Source: Saururus chinensis
Lineage: Eukaryota > Streptophyta > Magnoliopsida > Piperales > Saururaceae
Direction of reading: 5' to 3'
DNA: 64,000 nucleotides
Assembly (NCBI GenBank): GCA_035235625.1
Contig: CP141142.1
Span: forward strand, 38,326,995-38,390,994
Positions 25,025-35,148 of this stretch are shown piece by piece (positions within the stretch are counted from its first letter, which is position 1; each line of letters starts with the position of its first letter). The notes beneath the pieces are model-generated. The model ran no database searches and was not told where the DNA came from. It saw only the letters and a program-made list of their open reading frames with translations. The position numbers and the translations under genes were made by a program.

Positions 25025-27316
25025 TCATTCTCCTGGTGCAGAAACCCCCTGCTTGAGCCTTTCTTTTTTCATCTTCTTTTTGGATATCGGCTTCTTTTTT
25101 CTGGGGGGCAGAGTTTTCTGCGCATACATATAAAGTGCATAGTTTCCAACAAGGAAGATCAGGAGTAGGCCACCAATTACAAGCAGGACAATTAAACCTG
25201 GGTTGAATCCCTTCACTTGAACATCAGGTATCACATTGCCCTGTTAAAAGCATATGAAATAACAACATTAACATGGGATGAGAAAAGAGAAATCAAATGT
25301 CTAACTCAATTAATGCAAGTTCATTGAATCAACCAGCACATAAAAAATAAGCACACATGAAATACAAGCAACTTTTCCTGCCATGCAGACAATTAGAGTT
25401 CTCAATAAATCCATAAGCCACCTGCTATAACTTTGATCAGAGAATGCCCCCTCAACATTCATTTGCTAATTTGAGCACTTCCAAACTGCTAATAGAAGTT
25501 AGCAACACAGTTCTATGGGCATAGTGAGGTGCTTGGTTGTTTTACATTCACTGGGAAAATAACAACTGTTCGAAGAATTTTTCATTTAAGAACTAACAAT
25601 TTGGCAAAACATATTAGGAAGAAAATTAAGGACAAAATTACAACAGTTGGAGTGGAATGGACCATAGCCGTTACCTCAAGACATTCAATAGCTTCAGAAA
25701 TTTAAATCCTTCTATCCACGATATATTGTAACATTCTATTAAGATCAGTCACCTAGCCTACCATTCCAAATGTTATGAGCCAAAACCTTAGCATGATGCA
25801 ATATTTAACATAAAAACACGTAACATTAAAGTTATAGCTATTGTGTAGCAATAATCCTTCCTTTCAACCAATTTTCCGCTTTGCAGACAGGTCCTGACAA
25901 CAAGCTTATCACATTGGCATACAAAATGAAGTACGAGAGTATTTTCACTGGATTTTATCATATCATTTCTCTAAAAGAGCCAGAGCTGCATGAATAAAAG
26001 GCATGCGTGCCAAAAACACTTGCAAAAGACAATGCTATATATCCCACGAACTTCTCAGGAATGACTGACAAACCAACCCCCTAGGAAGATTAAATATCAC
26101 AGTACAAACTATTCATCAACGTGTATTCAATCATTGTCACGATCCCCTTGGCAGAAATATTTAAGATAAAAAACACATAGTCTTCTTCGCCACTCCAATT
26201 TTTACTGTTTAAATATGTGAGTATTAACTATAAAGGATATATATTAAAGAATGCGAATAAAAAGAAGATCAAGTATCTAGCACATGCTTGCATGTCAGTA
26301 ACATCATAGTGGCCCTCTTTCCAAATTTACCAAAGTTAAGAATTATGAACATCACATACACAAATGTGAAGGTATTAAATTAGACAAAAAAGCGCAGCAT
26401 TAACACATCCATAAAGTTTAGACAAGAAAGAAACATCTGCAATATCATATAGTCCATGCACAACATCGGTGCACTTCAAAATTTGCTAAAAATGACCATC
26501 TTTGCTCATTCACCAGTTTGAACGATAATCCTTTTCATTTATATCACATCAGGCCTATCAAGACATCTACTTAAAATGGAGAACATAAATTATTAAGTAT
26601 CATTCCATAATAATGACAAGTAGAAGCCTTTTGAGAAGAAATTAAGCAAAGGTCCAAGGATATGAGCTATAGTCCGCAAATTCCAAAAAATTATTCAGTC
26701 TTTGAGGTAACCCCATATTTCTAGACGAGTGTTAAATATGAATCTTTGAGCTACTAATGGTTGAACTGTCCAAAGAAAAGCTTTTCGTTTAATGTTTTCA
26801 TTTATTAAGGAATTAATGCTCTTACTGAATACCCACTTTTTATGTATGTGGTATGATGTAGAATCCATTCTCCCAGAAAATAACTTCCACGAAATATAAA
26901 CCACATCAATTACACCTCAATAACCCATCACAAACAGGAACACCCACCATCACTTTTGAGCTTCTACATCTAAAAAATATTGCGCCTATGGATTTCAGTA
27001 ACATTACATGGACAATCCAACTGGCCCCAAGAAAATCAACAGATCACACCATTCAAATGATAACAGACCACCAGATCGACGCGCAGGGGAAACAAATAGC
27101 ACATTGAATCCAGATCAAGCAATACAAGTTGTAAAAAGATAATAACCAAACAAGTCATACAAGACAACAGATCTAAGACTCGCCCCCCATCGTGGTGCTA
27201 ACTCGATCTCCCCTGTACCCCAATACAAAAAAAAAACCCATATTTGCTTCAACGATCAGAATTTCTGACTGAATGAAACATACCTCGGCATCAGGAAATG
27301 GGAATTCCTCCTCCAT
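25025..27316 (-). CDS. S1FA: S1FA-type protein
   Basis: Very small plant protein originally described as a DNA-binding factor for the S1 promoter element (family knowledge). Two exons on the minus strand: 27316-27284 ([11 protein letters not shown], donor GAG|GTATG) and 25240-25025 (acceptor AACAG|GGC), joined in phase 0. The product is 82 aa, within the usual 70-90. The core is [19 protein letters not shown] (20-38) continuing to [18 protein letters not shown]; this is a strong transmembrane-type helix at about 26-48. A basic, nuclear-localisation-like tail follows ([19 protein letters not shown], 57-75), ending SAPGE. All conserved parts are intact. The hydrophobic helix fits membrane association better than a classical DNA-binding fold, an old puzzle of this family. 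The short acidic first exon is assigned by phase, splice sites and start codon only, so I am less sure of it than of exon 2. Confidence 0.88.
25241..27283 (-). other. Intron 1 of the S1FA gene, about 2.0 kb
   Basis: Bounded by GTATG at 27283 and CAG at 25241 when read on the minus strand. It is AT-rich and has no recognisable gene or transposon. Confidence 0.7.
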
Positions 27317-27886
27317 AGCTGAAATCCCAAAACAGATCACTCAGCGTACCTGCTTCCTCCCCATGCAGATGGCCAACACCCAACAAAACAACAACAAATA
27401 ACGACCATCAAAATCAACAATTTTTGCATAACCCAGGATCCAAAATTTTTCAAAGAAATCGAAAAAAATACAGAAAAAATAAACGAATCGGAAGAATTTG
27501 AAGAACCTTCACCCTCTCGTGCCTCCGACGGTGACAGACGACAGGCGGACAGAGCCGTTTCCCGTTGCAAGCCCAATAGGGATGGACGCTTTATTGCCGC
27601 GTGCTTCTGTAACTCGCTACTCACCCACTCGACTCGATGTTTGTTACTCACTATGGAACCCAAAGTGGGCCACCGCTATGTATTTTCTTCATAGTCATTG
27701 GGCATTTAAAGTGGGTCCTAGTTAAGGCTGCCACCTAACCCGAGTTTGACGGTGCCGAGTCATGATATCATGAGTCATGATACCATTTATGTTTTTGAGT
27801 TTTATGCTAATAATAAAAAAGAACGTAATTATTTAAACCACTAATTTTTTTCTATTGTTTTTATTTATTTTTTATATTATTTATTT
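27317..27886 (-). other. 5' UTR and promoter side of the S1FA gene
   Basis: GC-richer than the intron. A possible extra 5' UTR splice donor (AGGTACGCTGAG on the minus strand) is near 27330-27345. A 108-codon minus-strand frame at 27337-27663 shows no domain and overlaps this leader region; I do not call it a gene. Confidence 0.4.
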
Positions 27887-28579
27887 TATGTAAATAGGGG
27901 TGTTAACGAGTCGAGCTGAGCCGAGTATTAAGCTGCTTCGGCTCGAGCTCGAACTGCTGAAACTCAGCTCGAGCTCAGCTCGAAGCTCGAATAAACTCGA
28001 ATTTTTCAGCTCAAGCTCATTTAGAAATCCAAAGCTTGGCTCGAGCTCGAGCTCGAGCTCGAACTTGAATAAGTGAATCATAAGCCTTGGCTCGAACTGG
28101 GCTTGAACTAAAAGAATAAAAATAATCTATATATAAATATAAAGTATATGAAGTATCACATATACTAATATATTTTTAATATTAAATATTAATTAATATA
28201 CTTCAACAAGTATTACGACTACACCGTGAATATTTGATTATAGTCACTATGAAAGAAGAAAACTATGACAAATAAGTTTTAGTTACATATGTTAAAAAAA
28301 TGCAACATTATTATTTTTCTCTCTTTATGTACATATAATCACTAAAAAAGATGTAAAAAATAAAAAATTATTCTGGCAAGATCAAGATCTAAATGCGCAA
28401 GAAGACATAAACTAATCTACCTCCCAAGTTATGTGTGTTCTTATATCATAATATGATGATGTATGACATTTATACTCATATAGTCGTTAGTGAGCCTTGA
28501 CTCATATAAACAGATCTCATATATCAATACTATACATAGTATTAGTATATAAATATGTAATTATATGTCATTGTATATA

Positions 28580-28664
28580 TTCCATTCGTCTTAGATTAAT
28601 AACTCAATTAAAATTTTCAAAATGAACTAATCAAATAAAGCTATTAATCTAAGAATGGAGGGAG
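28580..28664. mobile_element. Stowaway-like MITE inside the hAT element, about 85 bp
   Basis: The right end, read in reverse, is CTCCCTCCATTCTTAGATTA, the classic Stowaway/Tc1-mariner terminus. The left end TTCCATTCGTCTTAGATTAA is a decayed partner. TA flanks both sides (28578-28579 and 28665-28666). Confidence 0.6.
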
Positions 28665-29289
28665 TATGTTATAAATATGTATTTAAATTAACAATTATGT
28701 TTATATAAAATATGCATATATATATATACATTATTTATATATAATTTTAAAATTATATTCGAGTTCGAGCTCGAGCTCAAGGTCGAGTTGAGTAGCATCG
28801 AGTTCAAGTTTCATTCGAGCCGAGCCGAGCCGAGCCGAGTCGACCAGGGTCGGCTCAAACTCGGCTTGAACTTATTCAACCTCGAATCAAGTTCGAGTCT
28901 AGCCTGATTTGAGTCGAGTTTTGTAACGACCCGTTTTTCGATTACGCTTAACCCGGGAGGGTTAAGGGTAATTTGGTAATTTAAGATTAAATATTAAGGG
29001 TTTTCATTAGATAAAATACCCGTTACCAGATAGAGCTTGGCATAACGAGCGTAACGATTCGAAGAACGCGCAAAACGGAGGTCGGGACCGAAAATTACGA
29101 TATTTGAGAAACGTGCTTTATAGGCGGGACCCACTTGGAAATAGTGTGATTTATTACTTTAAGTGGTTGGTATCGAAGGGCTCGTCAATACGAGTCCAAC
29201 GGTACCAAGAACGCGCGAATCCGAATCCGGGGTAGGGAGATACGCGCGTTTGAAGATTTAATTTAAAAATAAAAAAGAAAAATTAAAAT

Positions 29290-29512
29290 ATATGGTGCGC
29301 GCGCGACGCATGCACGGCACGCGCGACCGCGGCGCGTGTAAAGCGCGGCCTCGACGCGCGGTCGTCGCACGCGGTACGCGCGCCCGTCGTGCTGCGCGCG
29401 GACGCGAAACGGCGGGCGCCGCACGTTTCCGCGGGCGCCGCCGCCCGAAACTGCGGCGCCGCGGTTTCTGGCGGCGCGGCGCCGCGGTTTCGGCGGCTCG
29501 GGGGCTATTTAT
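29290..29512. other. CpG-dense block inside solo LTR C1
   Basis: Dense GCGCGCGCGACGCATGC-type sequence just upstream of the TATA-like motif. CpG is abundant, in contrast to the AT-rich flanks. The open frames across it are arginine/alanine-rich GC artefacts, not genes. Confidence 0.7.
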
Positions 29513-29587
29513 ACCCCCATTTTCGCTTCATTCTGGACCAGAACTTCTCTACCCCCGTTTCTGACCGTTCTGAGGCCGATTAAGGCC

Positions 29588-30065
29588 GTTCAAGACCCGT
29601 TTCCTACTAAATCGAGTATGCTCTATGCAATGGAGCTGGCCGTTCTTCGAGTTGGAGACTGTATGATGAAGAAACGTCCCAAGACAAGAGGAGGTCATGT
29701 CCGTTATCTTCATGCACCGATGAACTTCATTTTCTCTGTTTCTGGCCATCCCAACTCCGATTTAGTCGGTCCAAGAGGCGTTCTTGACTAAATCGAGTAT
29801 GTTCTATGTGGTGGAGGGTTCCATTTTCTGAGTTGGCAATCGTATGAAGAGGAAATGCCCCAAGACAAAGAAAGGTTTTACCCGTATCGACAAACTTTGT
29901 TTTCTCTGTTTCTAGCCATCCCAACTCCGATTTAGTCAGTCCAAGAGGTGTTCTTGACTAAATCAAGTATGTTCTACGCGATGGAGAGGTCCGTTCTTTG
30001 ATTCGGCAACCGTATAAGGAGGAAATACCCCGAGACAAGGAGAGGCTCCACCCGTCATCCTCGAG
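29588..30065. repeat. Three-copy tandem repeat in LTR C1 (about 170 bp unit)
   Basis: Each unit carries GTTCTTGACTAAATCGAGTA (first unit GTTTCCTACTAAATCGAGTA), then TATGYTCTAYG, GARTTGGCAA and AGACAAGRAGAGG. Units start near 29593, 29780 and 29950. C2 has only one equivalent (about 46040-46165), so the repeat number differs between copies of this family. Confidence 0.7.
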
Positions 30066-30401
30066 CAACGAACAAGAAATATGGGCCCGGAGCAAGACGG
30101 GATTTTGTCCGAAGTTGCCAAGCTACATCAAGAGAAGTAATCTAGACTAGGGGAGGTTCTATCCGTCACTCACGGGCACAGGAAACGAGAAGAGTCTCCG
30201 GTAAGGAGAACATTTATATGTAGTCTTTCTGTACAAGACGAGGAACGTATGAAGGCTAGAGGAAGCTCCGTCTAATATCTTCGGATCTGAAGGGAAGGAT
30301 GCTCGTGTGAGCAACTCCGTATACCTCTACTATACGAGACATAAGGGCAGTAAGCAACTCTGTATCCCGCTACTATACCTATATGCTATATATCTATATG
30401 T

Positions 30402-30541
30402 CATGCTAGGTGCTTATATGCCATGCTATGTGCCTATATACTATGCTATGTGCCTATATACTATGCTATGTGCCTATATGCCATGCTATGTACCTATATA
30501 CTATGCTATGTGCCTAGATGCCATGATGTATACTTATATGA
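30402..30541. repeat. 20-bp minisatellite in LTR C1, seven units
   Basis: Seven contiguous units based on CATGCTATGTGCCTATATAC, starting at 30402, 30422, 30442, 30462, 30482, 30502 and 30522. C2 lacks it. The repeated peptide-like reading frame through it is an artefact. Confidence 0.85.
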
Positions 30542-30549
30542 CGTGTGTG

Positions 30550-30574
30550 GTCTCGCTCTAGGGTAGAGCGAGAC
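30550..30574. repeat. Perfect 11-bp-stem hairpin in LTR C1
   Basis: GTCTCGCTCTA, a GGG loop, then TAGAGCGAGAC. The half-motif AGAGCGAGA recurs twice more within 100 bp. C2 has the same hairpin at 46309-46333 with one mismatch in the stem. Confidence 0.8.
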
Positions 30575-30721
30575 GTGTAATTTGTGTTCTTGGTCTCGGC
30601 TCAGTGATAGAGCGAGATACGTGTATAAGATTTCGATCCTGCTCTATGGTAGAGCGAGATGTACAATTCCGTTAATTTATTAACTTCCGCTTGACTCCGA
30701 TATATGATGAGTGTTTGTATA

Positions 30722-30741
30722 CTCCGATTAAATATTCGGAG
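30722..30741. repeat. Small conserved hairpin CTCCGA-TTAAATAT-TCGGAG
   Basis: Six-base stem with an eight-base AT loop, present at the same place in C1, C2 (46485-46504) and C3 (60713-60732). It is followed by the conserved GTATGTAGTAGCC segment of the LTR 3' part. Confidence 0.65.
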
Positions 30742-31182
30742 ATATGTATTTTATACGTTTGATTTTGTGATGTTTGTAGTATGTAGTAGCCATTAGGCAG
30801 AACTACGTTCGGATCCGATCGTATTGAGATAATATCCAATACGTATATAGGCAACCAACGGCAAGGCAACGTTGGCCCGATCCAAACCATTATAATAATA
30901 TGTTTTATTTTGTTTTACACGCGACAAACTATGAAGCTTCGTCGTGCGTACAACCTAAGTCTACATACGAGGAAGCCTTAAAGCTCCGTAGTGCGTAGAC
31001 GAACGTTATACCTCTCGCACTCAGACGATGATTCCTGGCTCAAAGAAAGAGAAAAATTTCCTATTAGTGATTTTTGTGGGCCCGGCTCGGGTCGGTTCGT
31101 CACAAGTTTAACTCAAGCCGAGCCTAACTGAGCCGAGTTTGCTCACAAGCTAGCTCGACTCATTTACAACCCTATATGCAAA

Positions 31183-32256
31183 CCTCTATTATTTTCTATC
31201 ATTACCTCTTATTTTTTCTCACCACCTCATTCTCTAATGTAGATTTAGTAGCTAGTGTCGACACCGTAGGCTTGTCACCGCTAAGGCTATCATACCGCAT
31301 TTGCATCTAGCCACAGCTAGTGTGCTATTGCAACCCACATGCCCTTACTAGATTTAGCCACGACCAGCAACTGGATCTTATCGTTGCTAGATTTGGCTGC
31401 GACCAGCGGCCATATCAGCCTCTTTTGCCTAGTAGCCGGATATGGTTGCTGGCCATATGTCTAGATCTGGCGACTAGATTGGCCAGTTGAATATGGTCAC
31501 CACGGCCACTAGCCATTGCTGGCTTGTGCACGTTGTTGTGGTTCTATGAGAGGTACCAAAGCTGTTGCCAGAGAAGAAGGGGATGTGGTTCACATATTGG
31601 GAGGCGTATGAACAAAAAGGAGAGGGAAATATGGGGAATGAAGTAAAAATAAATAAATAAAATTTTCACTTTAGTTGGGGGACACAGGAAAAAACTGGGG
31701 TCTGAGTAGAATTGTTCTAAAAAAACATATAGTAAAAATGCAGGTGTCCAAGTGTCACATAACCTTATTTGATAGTAAAAAAAAATTGTTCAAGAAATAA
31801 GATGAGATAGTTAGAAAATTTTTTTTAGAAGAATGTGATGAAAGTTTCATCGAAGCCTTAGTTGGAAACCCATAAAAGGCAATGGTGGAATGTTGGAGTA
31901 TTCCTATAACCATAGATAAGGGTGATAATCTCAAAGGTGAGTATGATTAAGATGAATCTAAGTAAAAATTGATTAATTATAATAGTAAAGGTTTCAATGC
32001 CTTGGTTAATGTTGTAGTGAAATACTAATATAGGCTTGTTTTTAATTATATTTAAGTAAAAGTTACATGGGATCAATCGGTGAAATACAATAAAGGAGCT
32101 GGGGTTGTGAATTTTTAGACTTCATATGGTCACACTTGAATTTGAGAACATAATGGTAAGTGAATAAAAAACTATTTCATAATATTATACTAAACTCTCT
32201 TATATTGGAATAGTTGAGACCAACTAGGTGAACTAATTGTTAGATCACCTTGTTGT
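31183..32256. other. Spacer without recognised gene
   Basis: 31200-31560 is a low-complexity stretch built on CTAG/GCCA words. The rest is AT-rich with short frames. No domain seen. Confidence 0.35.
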
Positions 32257-32405
32257 GAGATAGAGATTAAGGTGACTACAGTAAATGAATTAAAGCAAAT
32301 AGACAAATTAGACATAGAAGAATTTATAGGAAACCTTAAAACTTTTGAATTGCAAGAAGACTCATATAAACAAAAGAGAGAAGTTTTGAGAAGGAAAACA
32401 AGTAG
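32257..32405 (+). pseudogene. Possible Ty1/copia gag fragment (UBN2-like)
   Basis: The frame from 32272 reads ELKQIDKLDIEEFIGNLKTF then ELQEDSYKQKREVL. This resembles the part of copia-type gag polyproteins that usually reads like KVEELVGSLQTYEL. It ends abruptly at the C4 LTR fragment. The evidence is one short stretch, so this is tentative. Confidence 0.35.
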
Positions 32406-32875
32406 TGTAACACCCCATTCCTTGATATCATATACCTTGAGGTTAAATATAATATTTAAATTATGGAGAGAGATTAGTAGGATTGAAATGACGAAACTTT
32501 ATTATACGGATAGAGCTTGAAGAAATGAAGATAACGAGCTGAAGAATGAGAAAAACGGAGTTCGAGAGTGAAAACTATGACCGCGAGAAATGTGTCAATG
32601 CCTTATTTAAAAAGTTCAGGATGACCTACCCATGTGGAGTCTTATTTCTTAGAGCTCGTCAATACAAGCCTAACAATACTAAGAACGTACAAATTAGAGT
32701 TTATGAGAGAAAGGTATGGATGTTAAAAATTTAAAAACTAGATTTAAAATAGAAAATATAAAAAATGGAGCTAACATAGTTTATTGATGTCAGTACACCA
32801 TGCGATTCAACACCACGAGAGGCAATGTATGCACGACATGTGGCTAGTCCTTTATACATCTTTATTTTGGGTTAG
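32406..32875 (+). mobile_element. LTR fragment C4, old truncated family C copy
   Basis: Starts TGTAACACCCC and follows the first part of C1/C2 block by block: GGATAGAGCTTG, AACGAGCTGAAGAATGAG, AAAACGGAGTTCGAGAG, GGATGACCTACCCATGTG, GCTCGTCAATACAAGCC. Most CpGs of C1 have become TpG or CpA. It loses similarity near 32875, close to where C1 has its TATA-like motif, so the downstream LTR half is missing. Confidence 0.65.
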
Positions 32876-33800
32876 AGGCACTGTAATAACCCTCATAGTT
32901 TGAAAAATATTAAATTCACAAAAGCATAGAGAAAGATGGATTTAGTTAAGGGTTTTGCATGCTAAATTGAATACATGGTAACTCTTTACATGAATGGATT
33001 TATTATGAGCTAAATGAATGGAAATGAAAAATAAAAGGATCAAAGTGTTTAAAGAAGAAAAGAATCACTAGGGAACGATTATGAATACTCTTCACATGCT
33101 CCTAGACCAATTGATGGACTTGTCTATCTACAATTAATGCCAACACAACTTGATATGTCGAGCTAGCTCTCTACCAAAATTGAAAGAGAAATCCAAAGAG
33201 AAATATAAGTGATAAAGAAAATGAAACTGCTAAGGGGATTCAAGGAGATAAATAATGAAGAAATGAATTAAATAATGAAGGAAGTGGGTTGTTAGACATG
33301 GGATTGATAACACCTTTGACCTGCCGAGAGACGTTAGTAGGACATTGGGAGCTTGACATGTCTTTAGACCTGACCCCATTGAAATAATGACATACTAATA
33401 CGTAATACACTGCTAAGGGAACATGAGCGAATAATCGAGGATGAACTTGTTGAGACCCTAGGTAATTATTAAAGAATGACTAAATGTAACAACCCCATTG
33501 TCGTAAAGACTTTTTTATGTAAACAATGATCTCAAATCTAGAAACAATGCTTCCATTTTCTATAATTCCTAAAGAATATATGGTATTAGCTCTCAATGAT
33601 CTCTATTTATGATGATTAATTTGCTTGAGTTGTAATCAATGGAGATGACTGCAATTCTTGTTAAAAAAATCAAATATGCACATAAGATTTGGGTTAGACC
33701 TATATTAATATTGTATAAATATGAACTATTGGCGTACCACTCTAGGGCAGAAGATGATCAAACCCACACGAAGTTTTGCATGCCCTAGTATGGTATTAGA
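32876..33800. other. Spacer without recognised gene
   Basis: AT-rich. Near 33787 a TGGTATTAGAATGA run resembles a primer-binding site (plant consensus TGGTATCAGAGC), directly ahead of the copia pol remnant, but no LTR precedes it. Confidence 0.35.
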
Positions 33801-34973
33801 ATGAAATGCAGAATAAATTGGAAATTTATGTCTCAACCGATAGGTTTTGTTAACTTTGAATATTTGTCACATGTTTGTCAACTAAAGAAGGCCATTTATG
33901 ATTTGAAACATGCACCACGTCAATGGTTTGCTAGATTCTCCACTTTTATAGTGGCTCATGATTTTCACACTAGTGTTGCTGATCCTTCTTTGTTTATATC
34001 ATACTCAGGAGGTGTTACTACTGTCTTAATGATTTCTGTTGATGATATTCTCATTCTTGGTCCACATAGTACCTACATTCAGTCTATTATTACTCAACTG
34101 AGCTCTGAGTTTACAATTAAGGATATAGGCCCTCTCAACTACTTTATGGGAATTGAATTTCACAACTCATCTACTGGCCTGCAACTTTTTCCACACAAGT
34201 ATGCTTATGATTTGCTACAACATTCTAGTATGGCTAATTGCAAGCTCTATGTCACTCTTGTAGTAGCTTCTTCTGAAGATAGTTTATTCAACAATCCTAC
34301 ATTTTATCGTCAGATTATTGGAGCTTTGCAATACTTGACATTTACTCGCCCAGACATTTGTTATGTTGTAAACGCTGCATGTCAGCACATGCATTCTCCA
34401 ACTAAAGCTCACTTCAGTGCAGTTAATCGCATTCTTCGTTACCTTAAAGACACTCTTCATCTTAGTTTACAATTTGTTTCTAGTCCTCTTCAATTAACAA
34501 CTTTCTCATACTCTGATTGGGCTGGACATCCACTTGAATGTCGATCTACTACTAGAACTTGTCTCTTTTTTGGATCTAATCTCATCTCTTGATCTACAAA
34601 GAAATAAACAACTGTTGCCCGTTCATCAACTGAAGCAGAGTATCGTGCTATCTCTCAAGTTGCTGCTGAGGTTTCCTGGTTGCAAATGCTTTTGACTAAT
34701 CTACATATTTCTCTTGTCTCTACTCCACACATTCTTTGCGATAATCTTTTAGCTATTTCTCTCTTATAATCCTATTTTTCATTCTTGAACTAAGCATATT
34801 GAAGTGAATTATCATTATGTCCGAGAGAAGATTCAAGCTAAAACACTCCTTATTCAACATGTTTCTTCAGTAGATCAAGTTGTTGATCTATTTACTAAAC
34901 CCCTCTCAGCTTGTCGTCTAAAGTATTTATTGGCCAATTATATGTTTGACCACCATAAACTTGAAGGGAGGGG
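33801..34973 (+). pseudogene. Ty1/copia pol remnant: reverse transcriptase and RNase H, disrupted
   Basis: The main frame 33801-34592 shows copia RT blocks: VCQLKKAIYDLKHAPRQW, FHTSVADPSLF, the catalytic region VLMISVDDILIL (normally a YVDD motif), SSEFTIKDIGPLNYFMGIEF, YRQIIGALQYLTFTRPDICY and VNRILRYLKDT. The RNase H part follows (YSDWAGHPLECRSTT), where two residues including an expected Asp are missing, then a TGA after NLIS and further stops. Later pieces, ARSSTEAEYRAISQVAAE and QVVDLFTKPLSACR, lie downstream in broken frames. Gag, protease and integrase are absent, so it cannot move by itself. A purine-rich tract TTGAAGGGAGGGG abuts the LTR. Confidence 0.85.
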
Positions 34974-35148
34974 TGTAAGAATACTTGACCAGTCAAAGCA
35001 ATGCCATGTCAGCAATAGTGTGTTTTGTTTGTTATTGCCTATTGTGTACAACTATAATAGGTCTTCTGTATTGCTATATAAATAGCAAGCATAGATAGTG
35101 TAATCCTCTAAAGCTCAGTTTAGAGCTGAATATATGAGAATTTCTACA
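34974..35148 (+). mobile_element. 3' LTR of the copia remnant, about 175 bp
   Basis: Begins TGTAAGAATACTTGACC right after the polypurine tract and probably ends at TTTCTACA. It contains a TATA box, GCTATATAAATAGC, near 35070. No second LTR copy was found upstream, so the right end is inferred from the CA terminus only; a later CTACA at 35157 is the alternative. Confidence 0.55.

Larger units (their letters stand above)
28922..31104 (+). mobile_element. Solo LTR C1 (family C, 2183 bp) in the hAT element
   Basis: Begins TGTAACGACCCG and ends GGTCGGTTCGTCACA. It is flanked by a perfect 5-bp duplication AGTTT (28917-28921 and 31105-31109). A TATA-like GGCTATTTATACCCC at 29502-29516 gives plus orientation. 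No gag, pol, PBS or polypurine tract is present, so it is a solo LTR. Its first 350 bp and last 550 bp match C2. The middle is C1-specific: a CpG-dense block, a three-copy repeat and a 20-bp minisatellite. Confidence 0.88.
27895..31174. mobile_element. Non-autonomous hAT-type DNA transposon, split by a solo LTR
   Basis: The left end TAGGGGTGTTAACGAGTCGA and the reverse complement of the right end TAGGGTTGTAAATGAGTCGA form 20-bp terminal inverted repeats typical of plant hAT elements. The flanks TATGTAAA (27887-27894) and TATGCAAA (31175-31182) match at 7 of 8 positions, the duplication length of hAT. Without the inserted LTR the element is about 1.09 kb. It is rich in GAGCTC / GAGCCGAGCC blocks near both ends and encodes no transposase. 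A small Stowaway-like MITE sits inside it. Confidence 0.8.

Noticed and set aside
27337..27663. 108-codon minus-strand frame beside the S1FA start
   Set aside because: No domain, and it lies in the probable 5' UTR/promoter of S1FA; the supported start is at 27316.
29292..29583. Arg/Ala-rich open frames in the CpG-dense block
   Set aside because: Produced by GC-only sequence inside solo LTR C1; no start context or domain, and absent from sister copy C2.
33480..33520. TGTAACAACCCCATTG as a possible further LTR start
   Set aside because: Only the first dozen bases resemble LTR starts; the following sequence matches none of families A, B or C, and no end was found.
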